From Toxorhynchites rutilus septentrionalis (Eukaryota; Arthropoda; Insecta; Diptera; Culicidae), in NCBI RefSeq assembly GCF_029784135.1, contig NC_073746.1, forward strand, positions 298,537,614-298,601,613: a stretch of 64,000 bases of DNA. The letters run 5' to 3'. This document shows positions 46,628 to 56,135 of the stretch, in pieces. The number at the start of each line of letters is the position of its first letter. The first letter of the stretch is position 1. The translations under genes were made by a program, and so were the position numbers. The notes below the pieces were generated by a model. The model saw nothing but the letters and a program-made list of their open reading frames with translations. It was not told the origin of the DNA and ran no database searches.

Positions 46628-46964
46628 CAGTGGGGGAAAATCCTATTAGCGCACCTGGGTTTTCTGAAAATTCTAGATATATAGTAGATAAAACCATTCC
46701 TTTTTTACGTTGTTTTTTTCTTAACGACTAAATGTGTACTAACTTTGTTGTTTAAGTCATCATTGGTGCAAACATATTTTTTTACTAAAACATTTTTAAA
46801 ATTATGGTGCGAAATTCTCATAAGCGCAACTGACATTTAGAATATTTTCCCACCAATATGTAAACATCTTGGCCATTTTTCAACACATCCTGGTAAGGTT
46901 GTAATGTGAGAACGAGTTAACCACATTCAGCTAAGCAGTGAAGTAGCGCAATTGAATTTGAAGC

Positions 46965-48261
46965 ATGATGCCGAAAGGAAAGTTCTTGGACGAAACTGAG
47001 CGGAGATTAATAACCGAATTGAAGGATATTGGTTTAAGCAACCGGGAGATAGCAAAGAGGATCGATAGAGGAGAAACAGTGGTCCGGAATTTTTTCGAGA
47101 AGGGCCCAAAATATGGCATCAGAAGGAAGAAGGTAACTGCAAAATTTCAAACCGCGACCGGAACTGCATCATTCAGCTTGGGGAGACTGGAAAATTTATT
47201 TATAGAATAGTGCACCCGTAGCCGAGTGGTTAGCGTCTTACATTATCATGCCGGGTGTTCGGTTTAGATTCCTGTTCTGGCCGGAGGATTTTTCGTCAGA
47301 GAAATTTCCTTCGACTTGCACTGTGGTCACGCGTATTCTAGAGCTTGCCCCTCGGAATACATTGATGGCGTGTTATTTGGCTTAAGAAATCTCAACTAAG
47401 TATTAATAAATGACGCTAGTTAATGCATTCGTTGAGACGGCAAAAGTTCCACAGAGAACGTTAACGCCATTCAAGAAGAAGAAGAAGACTGGAAAATTTA
47501 ATGCTTCGGAAATAAAGCAAGAACTGGACCTTCCCATATCCAAACGACGTGTTTCCCAAATTTTGCGAGGATCTGGACATCTGGTTTACACGAAGAAGGC
47601 AGAGAAACCAAACCTCAACCCAAGGCACATTAAAGCAAGATTGGATTTCGCTAAACAGCACATGGATTGGAAGGCAGAGTGGGATGAAGTGATCTTTTCC
47701 GACGAGAAAAAGTTCAATCTTGATAGTCCCGACTGCTGCGCGTATTATTGGCATGGTCTACGAAAAAATCCCGAAGTGAAGTTGAGCAGGAATTTTGGTG
47801 GTGGAAGTCTCATGGTGTGGGCTGCGTTTTCAAGAAAAGGGAAGACTCCTATCGCCACTATTTCGACAAGGATGAACACCGACAACTATGTAGAGCTACT
47901 GGACAGTGTTTTGGTGCCATTTACAGAAGACATTATGGACGACAACTTCATCTTCCTGCAGGATAATGCTGCCATTCACGTAAGCAAGAAATCATTGTCA
48001 TGGTTTTCCGAAAGAAACATTCAGGTTATGGACTGGCCAGCTCGTAGCCCGGATCTCAATCTCATCGAGAATCTCTGGGGAATCCTGGCAAGGCGAGTCT
48101 ACAGTGGTGGACGGGAATTTGCAACAGTTCATGAGTTGGAGAGATGTGTAAGGGACGAGTGGAATAAAATTCCACATGAAATGTTGGATAATCTGATTGA
48201 GTCAATGCCAAACCGTGTCTATGAAACTATTCTGAAAAATGGTAAACCAACCAAATATTGA
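46965..48261 (+). pseudogene. Tc1-type DD34E transposase, broken by a frameshift and a SINE
   Basis: The N-terminal paired-type HTH (46965 onward: LITELKDIGLSNREIAKRID) and the catalytic part (from 47486) are split by a SINE. The catalytic core has VIFSDEKKFNLD, FLQDNAAIH and SPDLNLIENLW, with 34 residues between second Asp and Glu (DD34E, Tc1 family). The WxGGSLMVWAAFS-type block is present. Besides the SINE there is a one-base shift upstream at about 47140-47150, because the frame leading into the target duplication does not match the frame after it. The C-terminus ends normally at 48261 with AATAAA at 48297. Confidence 0.9.
47199..47485 (+). mobile_element. tRNA-derived SINE (copy B) inside the Tc1 transposase
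   Basis: AGACTGGAAAATTTA (15 bases) at 47184-47198 and 47486-47500 is a perfect target duplication within the transposase gene. The body matches the SINE at 13724 (TAGCCGAGTGGTTAGCGT A box, AATTTCCTTCGACTTGCACT, CACGCGTATTCTAGAGCTTG, GAAGAAGAAG tail). The B box is degenerate. Confidence 0.92.
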
Positions 48262-48511
48262 ATGCTGTCATTTTCATGTATAAATCGTTCTTTGAGAATA
48301 AAGTCTGATGTGCGCTTATAAGAATTTCTACCTTGAAAACACGTTTTTCTCATTCTGAATAACTGTTGAGAATAGGATTGGGACTTTTCTTGGCAAGATA
48401 AACTTGATGTTCGAAGGTCATTTAAATCCCATGAAAATGTTTTGGAAATATATATCTAGTTAATCTTACAGCCAAAATATACATGTGCGCTTATAGGAAT
48501 TTCTCGCACTG

Positions 48512-48735
48512 TATGCAGTGCTTTCGCAGAACGATAACAGAAACTCCGAATGAGAATCCACAATAAAAAAAACAACTTTAGTTTTCAACCGAAGGACACA
48601 GCTTTCATAGCTGTAAAATACCTTCTTCACATCTGTGTTATAACATGCTGTACTTTCACGCCACATTTAGCCCAGAACCATTGCTCGAATTCGCGAAAGT
48701 TGAATGATCGATCGGGAAAAGTCACCGAAAACACT
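48512..48735. other. Short spacer
   Basis: Nothing recognised between the Tc1 element and the tandem array. Confidence 0.4.
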
Positions 48736-48739
48736 CCTA

Positions 48740-49920
48740 AAGAGCCTGGCCGGGTAAGGGAGTAAAAAGTGCCCCCAAACCAAATCACCAGCTGTATGGC
48801 AAATATTGTATAGGATATTAAATTAGAAATTTTGGCGGTTTATTTGAACCCCTATGCGGTTTGACGTAGGATCTATAGTGAAAAACGTACTCTTTCGTTT
48901 ATTTCACGCCATCCTTAAAAGCTTCGAGATAAAAATTTACTGAATGTGCATTTTACTTTTACTTTTTATTTTTAAAAAAACACTGAATGTGCATTTTACT
49001 ACGGTGTATCAATAAAAATGATCAAAACAAAAAAATTATCAAAAATTGAAATGCTAAAAAAATATTGAAATTTTGAAAAATTTTTTTTTGGGATTTTGAG
49101 ATTCAGTACTACTCTAATTCATATTTAAATGTGTTCCTACGGCTTTTCTAGATAAGTGTGATTTTTTTCAGATTTGTTTCAGTGTTCCGCCGTACAAAAA
49201 AAAATATTTCTAAAGGTTCTGGCTGGGTAAAGGAGTAAAAAGTGCCCTCAAACCAAATCACCAGCTGTATGGAAAATATTGTCTAGAGTACTAAATAAAA
49301 CATTTTGACAGTAGTACCATATATTTGAGTTCTCATATGGTACACCATAGGATCTATGGTGAAAAATGCACCTTCTCGTTTTTTACGCCATTCTCTATAG
49401 CTTTCAGACGAAAATATGGAAAAAAAAACTGAAAGTGCATCTTACTAAGGTGTATCGATCAATATTTTCAAACAATTTCATCTAAAAATCAAATATTAAA
49501 AAAAAATTATTTTAATTTTAAATGAAATTTTATTTTTTTTATTCTAAGATTCAGTACTACTCTAGTTTGTTACGTCTATTTTAGGTATATGTAATTTTTT
49601 TTTTAGAATTTTTAAAGTGTTTTTCGCGGTACAGAAAAAAATATATTTTCAGGCATTTCGAAATTTTAAAAGAAATATTACTTTGAAACCCACTATTGCT
49701 CGAATTTTTATTTTAATGCATTCGTATGTGTTGTTTTTTCCACATGTAGCGTATTTTTTTCTTGAAGTTTTACGAGGATTGCGCGAAAATAAAAATTTTT
49801 GTGGCCTTTGGGCATTTTTAGTTTATTTTGAATTAAGAGACCCAGTACTGCTCTAATATTTATTTAAGTTTTGTTTTTTATATGTCTAAATTTTGTCGGT
49901 ATATTTAGAGCATTGCGCTG
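48740..49920. repeat. Tandem repeat, unit about 470 bp, 2.5 copies
   Basis: GGGTAARGGAGTAAAAAGTG occurs at 48752 and 49225, and GATTCAGTACTACTCTA at about 49100 and 49550, with a degenerate third (CCCAGTACTGCTCTA) at 49840. Units contain CACCAGCTGTATGG and GGATCTATRGTGAAAAA. Very AT-rich, no coding capacity. Confidence 0.8.
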
Positions 49921-50824
49921 AACAAACATTTTTTCTTATATCTTGAAATATATGAGATTATCTTCACATCGGATTTAGATGGTTTACCAAATTCATAGGA
50001 GTCAGCAGTACGATAGAGTTCTGTGAGAAAAAATAAAGTCCTTGTGGAAAGATCATTCGGATTAATGAGAAAAACACTTTATTATTATTTTTTTTATTTT
50101 AATCTTACAATTGAAAACCACGAATACAATAAAATAATCGATTTCAAGAAAATAAAAATAATAATGCAGACGATGAAGAAAATTATGTTTGTGTCACAGC
50201 AGCAATAAATAACTCTCAGCCATAACATATGGCATTGGCTAATCGCTGTCTAGAATGTAACTAACAGTTGAAACCACAGAGCAGGAAATCATTCCATGCA
50301 ACATTGTTACTTGTTGAATTGTGGGAGAATATGAGCAGCGAGTAAAATCGAAAAACTTACTTATTTTATTCGTTAGATTGTTTAATTGTTTAACTATTTT
50401 CACTATATATCTCGAATATCTCAGGCAAATAAAATGCTGGATATATTTCCTATTCATTTGTGTTTTCGGAATCGAAATCCATCCATTAATTCAAGAGATA
50501 TTGACGTTCACTACACTATTTCCATTGAAATGGTCCCTTATATAGAAAGGTTAGTCCTACGTCAAAAGTTATACCAGATACAGAAATCGCGATCATGTAG
50601 TGATTAAGGTAACATGATTATAACTGAATATTTTTTTCCGTTTACGATATTGTATGTTGCGCGTTTCCATTAATGAAAAATTGGTGCCCAAAATTTGCGC
50701 CCAAATCAGTGAAAATATGAATTGACCATCATTATTTAATGATTTTTCGTTCATTTTATAGTGCTATGATTATACCTATGTAACATCGATGTCAGAAAAA
50801 AACTTGAACAACGCAGAAAAAAGC
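49921..50824. other. Non-coding stretch
   Basis: No gene recognised. Confidence 0.4.
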
Positions 50825-50896
50825 TTCCCATACCGGGAATCGAACCCGGGCCTTCTGGGTGAAAGCCAGATATCCTAGCCACTAGACCATATGGGA
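50825..50896 (-). tRNA. tRNA-Glu (anticodon TTC)
   Basis: The 72-base minus-strand sequence folds into a complete cloverleaf: acceptor TCCCATA/TATGGGA, D arm with TGGTCTAGTGGCTAGGAT, anticodon arm CTGGCTTTCACCCAG, T arm CCGGGTTCGATTCCCGG, discriminator A. Downstream, GCTTTTTTC is a polymerase III terminator. The sequence is identical to the gene at 63148. Confidence 0.97.
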
Positions 50897-51050
50897 GTGT
50901 GATTTTGTTGTGCTAATTATGGATCAACAAATTCGAAAATATCAATATTTTATTACAAATATTGAGAACTTCTAGAAAATGTATTGCGGGAAGTCCAAGG
51001 AATATTTTGTTGCTAACAAGATTTGTAGTTGTATTAGGTAACTACACATA

Positions 51051-52330
51051 AAGGGTGTGTCACATCAAATTGCATCACGGAAAAAACGCTGTAGAAATTT
51101 AATTTTTAGGAATTATATCTTCAGCTTTCGCTTATAATCAGATAAGAGTGTATAGATCACGTTGGCCATGCTTCACTGTCAATTTTTCGTAAATTTGGAA
51201 AAATGTCGTCGAACGAAAAAGAGCGTCGTGAATTAATCTTGTACACTCATTTCGAGAATCCGGAGTTGTCACATCGGGACATCGGTAAGATGCTGGGAAT
51301 CGTCCAATCCACGGTCAGCAGAGTACTAAAACGATACTTCGAGAACCTAACCATCGACCGGAAGGTGAAGAACGGCAAAAATGGATGCTCCGTCAGTGAA
51401 AAAGATCACAAGCGCGTAGTTAAGCAGTGTAGACGTGATCCGAGAAGTTCGGTCCGGGATGTCGCCAATAAGCTGAATTTGTCAAGTTCATTCGTCCAGC
51501 GGACCACGCAGCGGGAGGGCCTGCGTACTTACAAGGTTCAGAAGGCTCCTAACCGCGACGAAAGGCAAAACATGGTGGGGAAGACGCGAGCCCGGAAGCT
51601 GTACACCGAAATGCTGACGAAGCCGCATTGCCTGGTAATGGACGACGAAACCTACGTCAAAGCGGACTTTCGTCAGCTGCCGGGCCTGTTGTTCTTCTCC
51701 GCAGAGGACAAATTCAGCGTTCCGGAGGAGATTCGCAAGCAGAAACTATCCAAGTTTGCCAAAAAGTACATGGTGTGGCAAGCGATCTGCTCTTGCGGAA
51801 AGCGGAGCGCCCCCTTCGTGATGACCGGCACGGTAAACGGGCAGGTTTACCTTAAGGAGTGCCTACAGAAGCGCTTACTACCACTATTGAAGCAGCACGA
51901 GGGCCCGACCATCTTCTGGCCGGATTTCGCTTCGTGCCACTATTCAAAGGACGTGTTGGAGTGGTACGAAGCCAACGGGGTCACCTTCGTGCCAAAGGAA
52001 ATGAACCCGCCCAACGCGCCGGAACTTCGCCCAATAGAGAAATATTGGGCGATTATGAAGCAGGCCCTCCGGAAGAACCCAAAAGTTGTCAAATCGGAGG
52101 CGGACTTCAAGAGAAAATGGATTTCTGTTCAAAAAAAACTACAACCTGACGTTGTACAGAACCTTATGGACGGGGTAAAGAGGAAGGTGCGAGCATACGG
52201 GCTTGGGCTCGAAGTATGAATAAAAAGAAAATGCCAAAAGTTGTTTAATACTTTTTATTTTACTGTCTAAAATTTTCAAAAGGATCGGTCTACTGGGCGA
52301 ATTTCTACAGCGACCATTTCCGATTTTTTT
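51051..52330 (+). mobile_element. DD37E mariner-superfamily element
   Basis: The left end follows TA at 51049-51050 and begins AAGGGTGTGTCACATC. An inner inverted block AAAACGCTGTAGAAATT near 51083 pairs with AATTTCTACAGCG at 52300-52312. The outermost right end is diverged or lost beyond about 52330, so the right border is approximate. The transposase is intact. Confidence 0.75.
51203..52219 (+). CDS. DD37E transposase, intact
   Basis: 338 residues. It would cut and paste its element at TA sites. The N-terminal half has two helix-turn-helix motifs (LSHRDIGKMLGIVQSTVSRVLK; SSVRDVANKLNLSSSFVQRT). The catalytic triad is in LVMDDETYVKADF, IFWPDFASCHY and LRPIEKYW, with 37 residues between second Asp and Glu, the signature of the ITmDD37E group described from mosquitoes. 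Coding GC is clearly higher than the flanks and no stop or frameshift is seen, which suggests recent activity or arrival. A decayed relative lies at 54580-62060. Confidence 0.93.
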   Translation: MSSNEKERRELILYTHFENPELSHRDIGKMLGIVQSTVSRVLKRYFENLTIDRKVKNGKNGCSVSEKDHKRVVKQCRRDPRSSVRDVANKLNLSSSFVQRTTQREGLRTYKVQKAPNRDERQNMVGKTRARKLYTEMLTKPHCLVMDDETYVKADFRQLPGLLFFSAEDKFSVPEEIRKQKLSKFAKKYMVWQAICSCGKRSAPFVMTGTVNGQVYLKECLQKRLLPLLKQHEGPTIFWPDFASCHYSKDVLEWYEANGVTFVPKEMNPPNAPELRPIEKYWAIMKQALRKNPKVVKSEADFKRKWISVQKKLQPDVVQNLMDGVKRKVRAYGLGLEV

Positions 52331-53100
52331 TAAACTTGGTATTTATGATGAAAACTACTTAAAATCATAGTTTTCATTATCATATAAATAATGATGATGG
52401 TACAACCTCATTCCCCTGCAAAGGTTTGAGCGGGACTTATTGATAATAATTATATTACAGTATTTCTATTTGTTTCATAAACTAATCAGTAAGCAAATTA
52501 AATTTAAAAGAAAACGGCAATACGACCAATTTAAATCAAGACTGATTTTTTAAAAGGGCGTATTCATAATTATTGATCCTTCTTTCAAAAAATCGTAACT
52601 CAAAATCCAGATGTCTGTTTAAAATATGTTGTTTGAAAAAATACCATTTTGAATGTACTGTTAAAAAATCTTACTCAAAAATTGAATTTAATATTAAAAA
52701 CTATTATATCTCAAAACGGCCCCCTTCTATATATTTTTCTTGTAAAACTCTTCCAAATTAGCAAAGTTTGACATACAATGGTGCTGTGGTAAACTCACCA
52801 AAATACAGATTTGATTTTTTGAAAAATCATTCATTACAGCTATTCAAGGTTGACGTAAAAATCGGAAAAATCATTCATTACAGCTATTCAAGGTTGACGT
52901 TGTATTAGTCTAACAATGGAAAAAATAATTAATAGCGTGCAATGGAAAAATTCTTATTTTGGGAAGGACCATCAAAACAAATTCATGGAAAATTGTAGAA
53001 AATGTATTAGAGGTTTTCACCTTTGAAAAGAACAGAAAAAATACAGGTGACTGAACTGAGAGTTGATCCGCTTCAGGAAGGAAGTCCGAGTCCTAAAAAT
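52331..53100. repeat. AT-rich spacer with a 44-bp tandem duplication
   Basis: GAAAAATCATTCATTACAGC begins at 52821 and again at 52865. No gene recognised otherwise. Confidence 0.6.
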
Positions 53101-53810
53101 GGGGGAAGCTCTAAAGGTATTTGTTGGTGGTGTGAACAATATTTTGGACGAGATTTAGGGGTTCAGAAAGCTGTGTGCAAATGGATGGACCGCATTGGCT
53201 AAAAATGGAACAAAAATATTCGAATGCGACATGCTTAGGAACATTTGAATCGTTTTAGAAAGAATAAAATAATGTTATGTATTGTTTCAAACCAAATCAT
53301 TAACTAAAACAAGAGTGCTATGTGTGGTGAGACCCCGGTAAAAATCGAGTAAGAAGGTAAGCACATCAATTTTCTGGGATACAAAAAGAGTTTAGTTTGT
53401 CGGTTATCTCTGAACAAGTAAAACAATAAACTCGGAATATTGTTGTAAACTTTTGGGCGCCCAGGAATTAAACAGCCTTGAGAAAAAGTATTGAAAATAC
53501 TCACAGAAAAAAGTTACATGCACAGATAAAAAACCGCCGAAAAAAACAGTGAATTAAAGCACAAATTGTTGTAACATCTTCCCTATTCGCCAGACTTAGC
53601 TCTCTCTGGCTTCTGATGGTTTCCAAATGACAAAAAAAATCTTGCGTGGGAATCGATTTTTTGAGGTGGAAGGTAGTAGCAACCGTGGAAGCGTATTTCG
53701 AGTCTTTCGGATTGTCACTTCACTAATGGAATCCATACGATAAACGATCTCTAGAAGCGTTTCGATATTCTGGAGGATTATGTCGAATAGTAAAATTTAA
53801 TCATCTGTCA
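53101..53810 (+). pseudogene. Heavily decayed mariner transposase
   Basis: Fragments in all three frames follow the mariner order: HLNRFRKNKIMLCIVSNQI (53235), FWDTKRV (53375), SKTINSEYCCKLLGAQELN (53420-53470), then YSPDLALSGFWWFP (53590-53630), VEAYFE-like codons, and the C-terminal ILEDYVE-like codons (53770-53790). Frameshifts and stops are numerous. No ends were found. Confidence 0.6.
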
Positions 53811-54019
53811 TTAACTGGACAAATTGGACCAAAATGGAAAATATGGAATTCAATAAAAAATAATAATTAATTTCATTCCTGGATAAAGTAGAGAAAGATC
53901 CAAAAGAACAACATATAAGAATTGAATTGAGTAATAAAAGGAATCTCACTATCCATATCAAAATTTATATAATTAGCCTTGCAAAAATCGTCCGACACTG
54001 GTTGCTCCAGCGACAATCA

Positions 54020-54196
54020 GCTCCAGTGGCGCAATTGGTTAGCGCACGGTACTTATAAGACAGTACACGCTTCTACCGCAACTCGCAATATCGGCGGTGC
54101 GGGTTCGAAACTCGTTCCGTGTGTTGTTGGAGTTTGTAGTACGAAGAGAGAATGTGAGCGATGCCGGGGTTGTGAGTTCGAGCCTCACCTGGAGCA
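54020..54196 (+). tRNA. tRNA-Ile (anticodon TAT) with a 103-base intron
   Basis: Exon 1 (54020-54057) GCTCCAGTGGCGCAATTGG onward ends in CTTATA, with anticodon TAT at 54054-54056. Exon 2 (54161-54196) starts ATGCCG, so the anticodon stem is CGGTA/TGCCG and the acceptor stem GCTCCAG/CTGGAGC. T arm: GTGAGTTCGAGCCTCAC. Intron position is the canonical 37/38. tRNA-Ile(UAU) genes in animals carry introns; the intron ends AGACAGT and GTGAGC look conserved, but the middle is expanded. A T run follows at 54204. The intron also contains a B-box-like GGTTCGAAACT. Confidence 0.92.
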
Positions 54197-54579
54197 GGAA
54201 CCATTTTTTAATAGAGAGCACTCTGTGTGCAGGTAGAATATGAAACAGTTTTATTTATAAATCCAGCAGTCTATAACTGCTTTTGTAAAGTGCCGTTCCG
54301 AAGACTTGGATAGTAAGAAGTTTCATGAATATTCTATTGTCATGTAGGAAGGGATCCCTAAAATGAGCAGCTGCCAATGCTATGCTAATACGGATTTTCA
54401 ATCTGGTTCCGGCTAATTCAGTAGAGTATCCTGCCAGGAGGCTGCTAAATTTCAGCAAGAACCTGAAGATCAATCAGTCGATTTTCCGTTACCGCTCAGC
54501 ACCTCGCATCGCATCTAGTTAAAATTATGTAATTTATGCTCAAGGAGTTTGTGCAAGATAATGAATGCAGCAGCTATGG

Positions 54580-54908
54580 AAAAGGATGAACGAACTGGAG
54601 TTATCGCTATTCATATTTCGATAACGACTCGGGATGACCGGCACTTACGGGGCGAGCTATACTACTTTTTGAAATATTTATGTGCGAAGAAGCTTCCGTT
54701 CTTTACATGCCTGTTAGCAGCTAAATAGGACGTCAGGGAGAATCTAGTGGTCAAAACGCTCGAAAGTTATACAATCAGGCTCTGATGAAGTACCAAGCTC
54801 ATGGACGAAGAAACATATGTCAAAATAGATTTTGTGCAGTTTCCCTGGTCCCTGGTCATGAAGTGATTTCCATAGGTATCAAGTTGAAGTTTGTTTCACT
54901 GATAAATG
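54580..54908 (+). pseudogene. Decayed DD37E transposase, first part
   Basis: The codons ENLVVKT, KLYNQALMKY and MDEETYVKIDFVQFP (54735-54850) align, with frameshifts and stops, with the intact enzyme's QNMVGKTRARKLY and MDDETYVKADFRQLP, the latter around the first catalytic Asp. The copy continues after a hAT insertion at 55685 and after a retrotransposon at 61978. Confidence 0.7.
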
Positions 54909-54916
54909 TGTGTGAC

Positions 54917-55676
54917 CAGGAATGCCAGGTGATTTTTTAAAATGTCTTCTCATGGTACGTAAAAATGTCTTCAAGTGTCTTCTCATGGTACGGAAAAATG
55001 TCTTCTATTGTTTTCACAATCATATCGGATGAAACTAAAATTCATAACTTACTTTTGAGCAAAGTTTAATAGCTTATTCAATGTTCATTTAAATTGATAT
55101 TGTTATACAGCGCATTTTATTAAACTTACTTTCAGGTTTTGAAGTTTATTTCAATAAATGTGAACATAGAATATATCGCGCTATTGCAAACTAAATTTTA
55201 TGAGTTTAGAAATGATAATTGGCTTGATAAACCGTTGATTGAGGTAATATAGACCCAGTTCTTCCACAAAAACGGAACTGTGATAACTCAGTTTGTTTAT
55301 TTTAGCTTCAAAGTTTTGGTTGTAACTTAAGTAAAAGTTGCTTTGTTGTTTAATTCATTCTATATGCATGTGGATTTTCTGCTTGAAAAAGGCAAGTTAG
55401 ACAAAAGTCTCCGTTGATTACTAAGAACAAAAGTGAACAAGTGACAATGATGAAAAAGAGAACAAAAGACAAAAGCCCTACTTCTTTTGACGATATTTTC
55501 GGCCATTAGTTATAATTTCATGGAAATAATATCACTCAATAACCCACATACGCTATTTTTCTGAAATGTCTTCACATATTTCAAATTGTCTTCAAAATGT
55601 CTTCACAAATCAAATGTCTTCACAGTAGGTCAAATGTCCTCAAAATGAAGATATGTCTTCAAACCTGGCATCCCTG
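54917..55676. mobile_element. 760-bp non-autonomous hAT element with perfect 8-bp target duplication
   Basis: TGTGTGAC at 54909-54916 and 55677-55684 brackets inverted ends CAGGAATGCCAGGT and CAGGGATGCCAGGT. Near both ends, repeats of ATGTCTTC / TGAAGACAT occur many times. No transposase frame. It interrupts the decayed DD37E copy. Confidence 0.9.
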
Positions 55677-55684
55677 TGTGTGAC

Positions 55685-55756
55685 GGAATCTAATGACGGC
55701 AAGGTTTTTGGCAACAGTGGACGAAGTTGATCATGGAAAAGGCGACTTTGATGACA
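55685..55756 (+). pseudogene. Decayed DD37E transposase, second part
   Basis: A frame reading WQQWTKLIMEKATLMTGNV resembles the intact enzyme's VWQAICSCG followed by FVMTGTVN. It is interrupted at 55757 by the target duplication of the retrotransposon. Confidence 0.45.
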
Positions 55757-56135
55757 GGAAATGTGACTTTGTTTTTTTTTTTTATTAAATCGTTTATTTT
55801 TACAGGCTCAGTTACATAAGTTTAAAGGAGCCAAACTCCTATTTGTATAGTTACAAGTATATATAAACATTTTTTATTAATTCTAATGTTAATGAAGTAG
55901 AGAACCGATTACTCGCGGCTTGCTCGAGTTTAGAAGGGTGACATTTTGTTTCACGAAAAGGATGGGATATAAGGATATGTTGACAATGGTCACACTCACA
56001 TTCATCATACTCAATTCTTAAGCCTATCTTATATCTAACATGTATTTACATTTCACCTTATTCTATTGTTAGTAAGAAGGGATTTGATTTCTCGCGAAGG
56101 GAAAGGAAAAGGAGAATATAAGGATATAAGGACAA

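Larger units (their letters stand above)
46628..48511 (+). mobile_element. Tc1-like element with IR/DR ends, interrupted by a SINE
   Basis: Outer ends CAGTGGGGGAAAATCC and (inverted) CAGTGCGAGAAATTCC are flanked by TA (46626-46627, 48512-48513). A second, internal copy of the binding-site-like block lies near each end: AAATTCTCATAAGCGCA at 46812 and, inverted, AAATTCTTATAAGCGCA near 48329-48313. This gives a direct repeat within each inverted repeat (IR/DR), as in Sleeping Beauty-type elements. Total length without the SINE is about 1.58 kb. Confidence 0.88.

Noticed and set aside
53979..54236. Frame of 85 codons over the tRNA region
   Set aside because: It is a shadow of the intron-containing tRNA-Ile gene.
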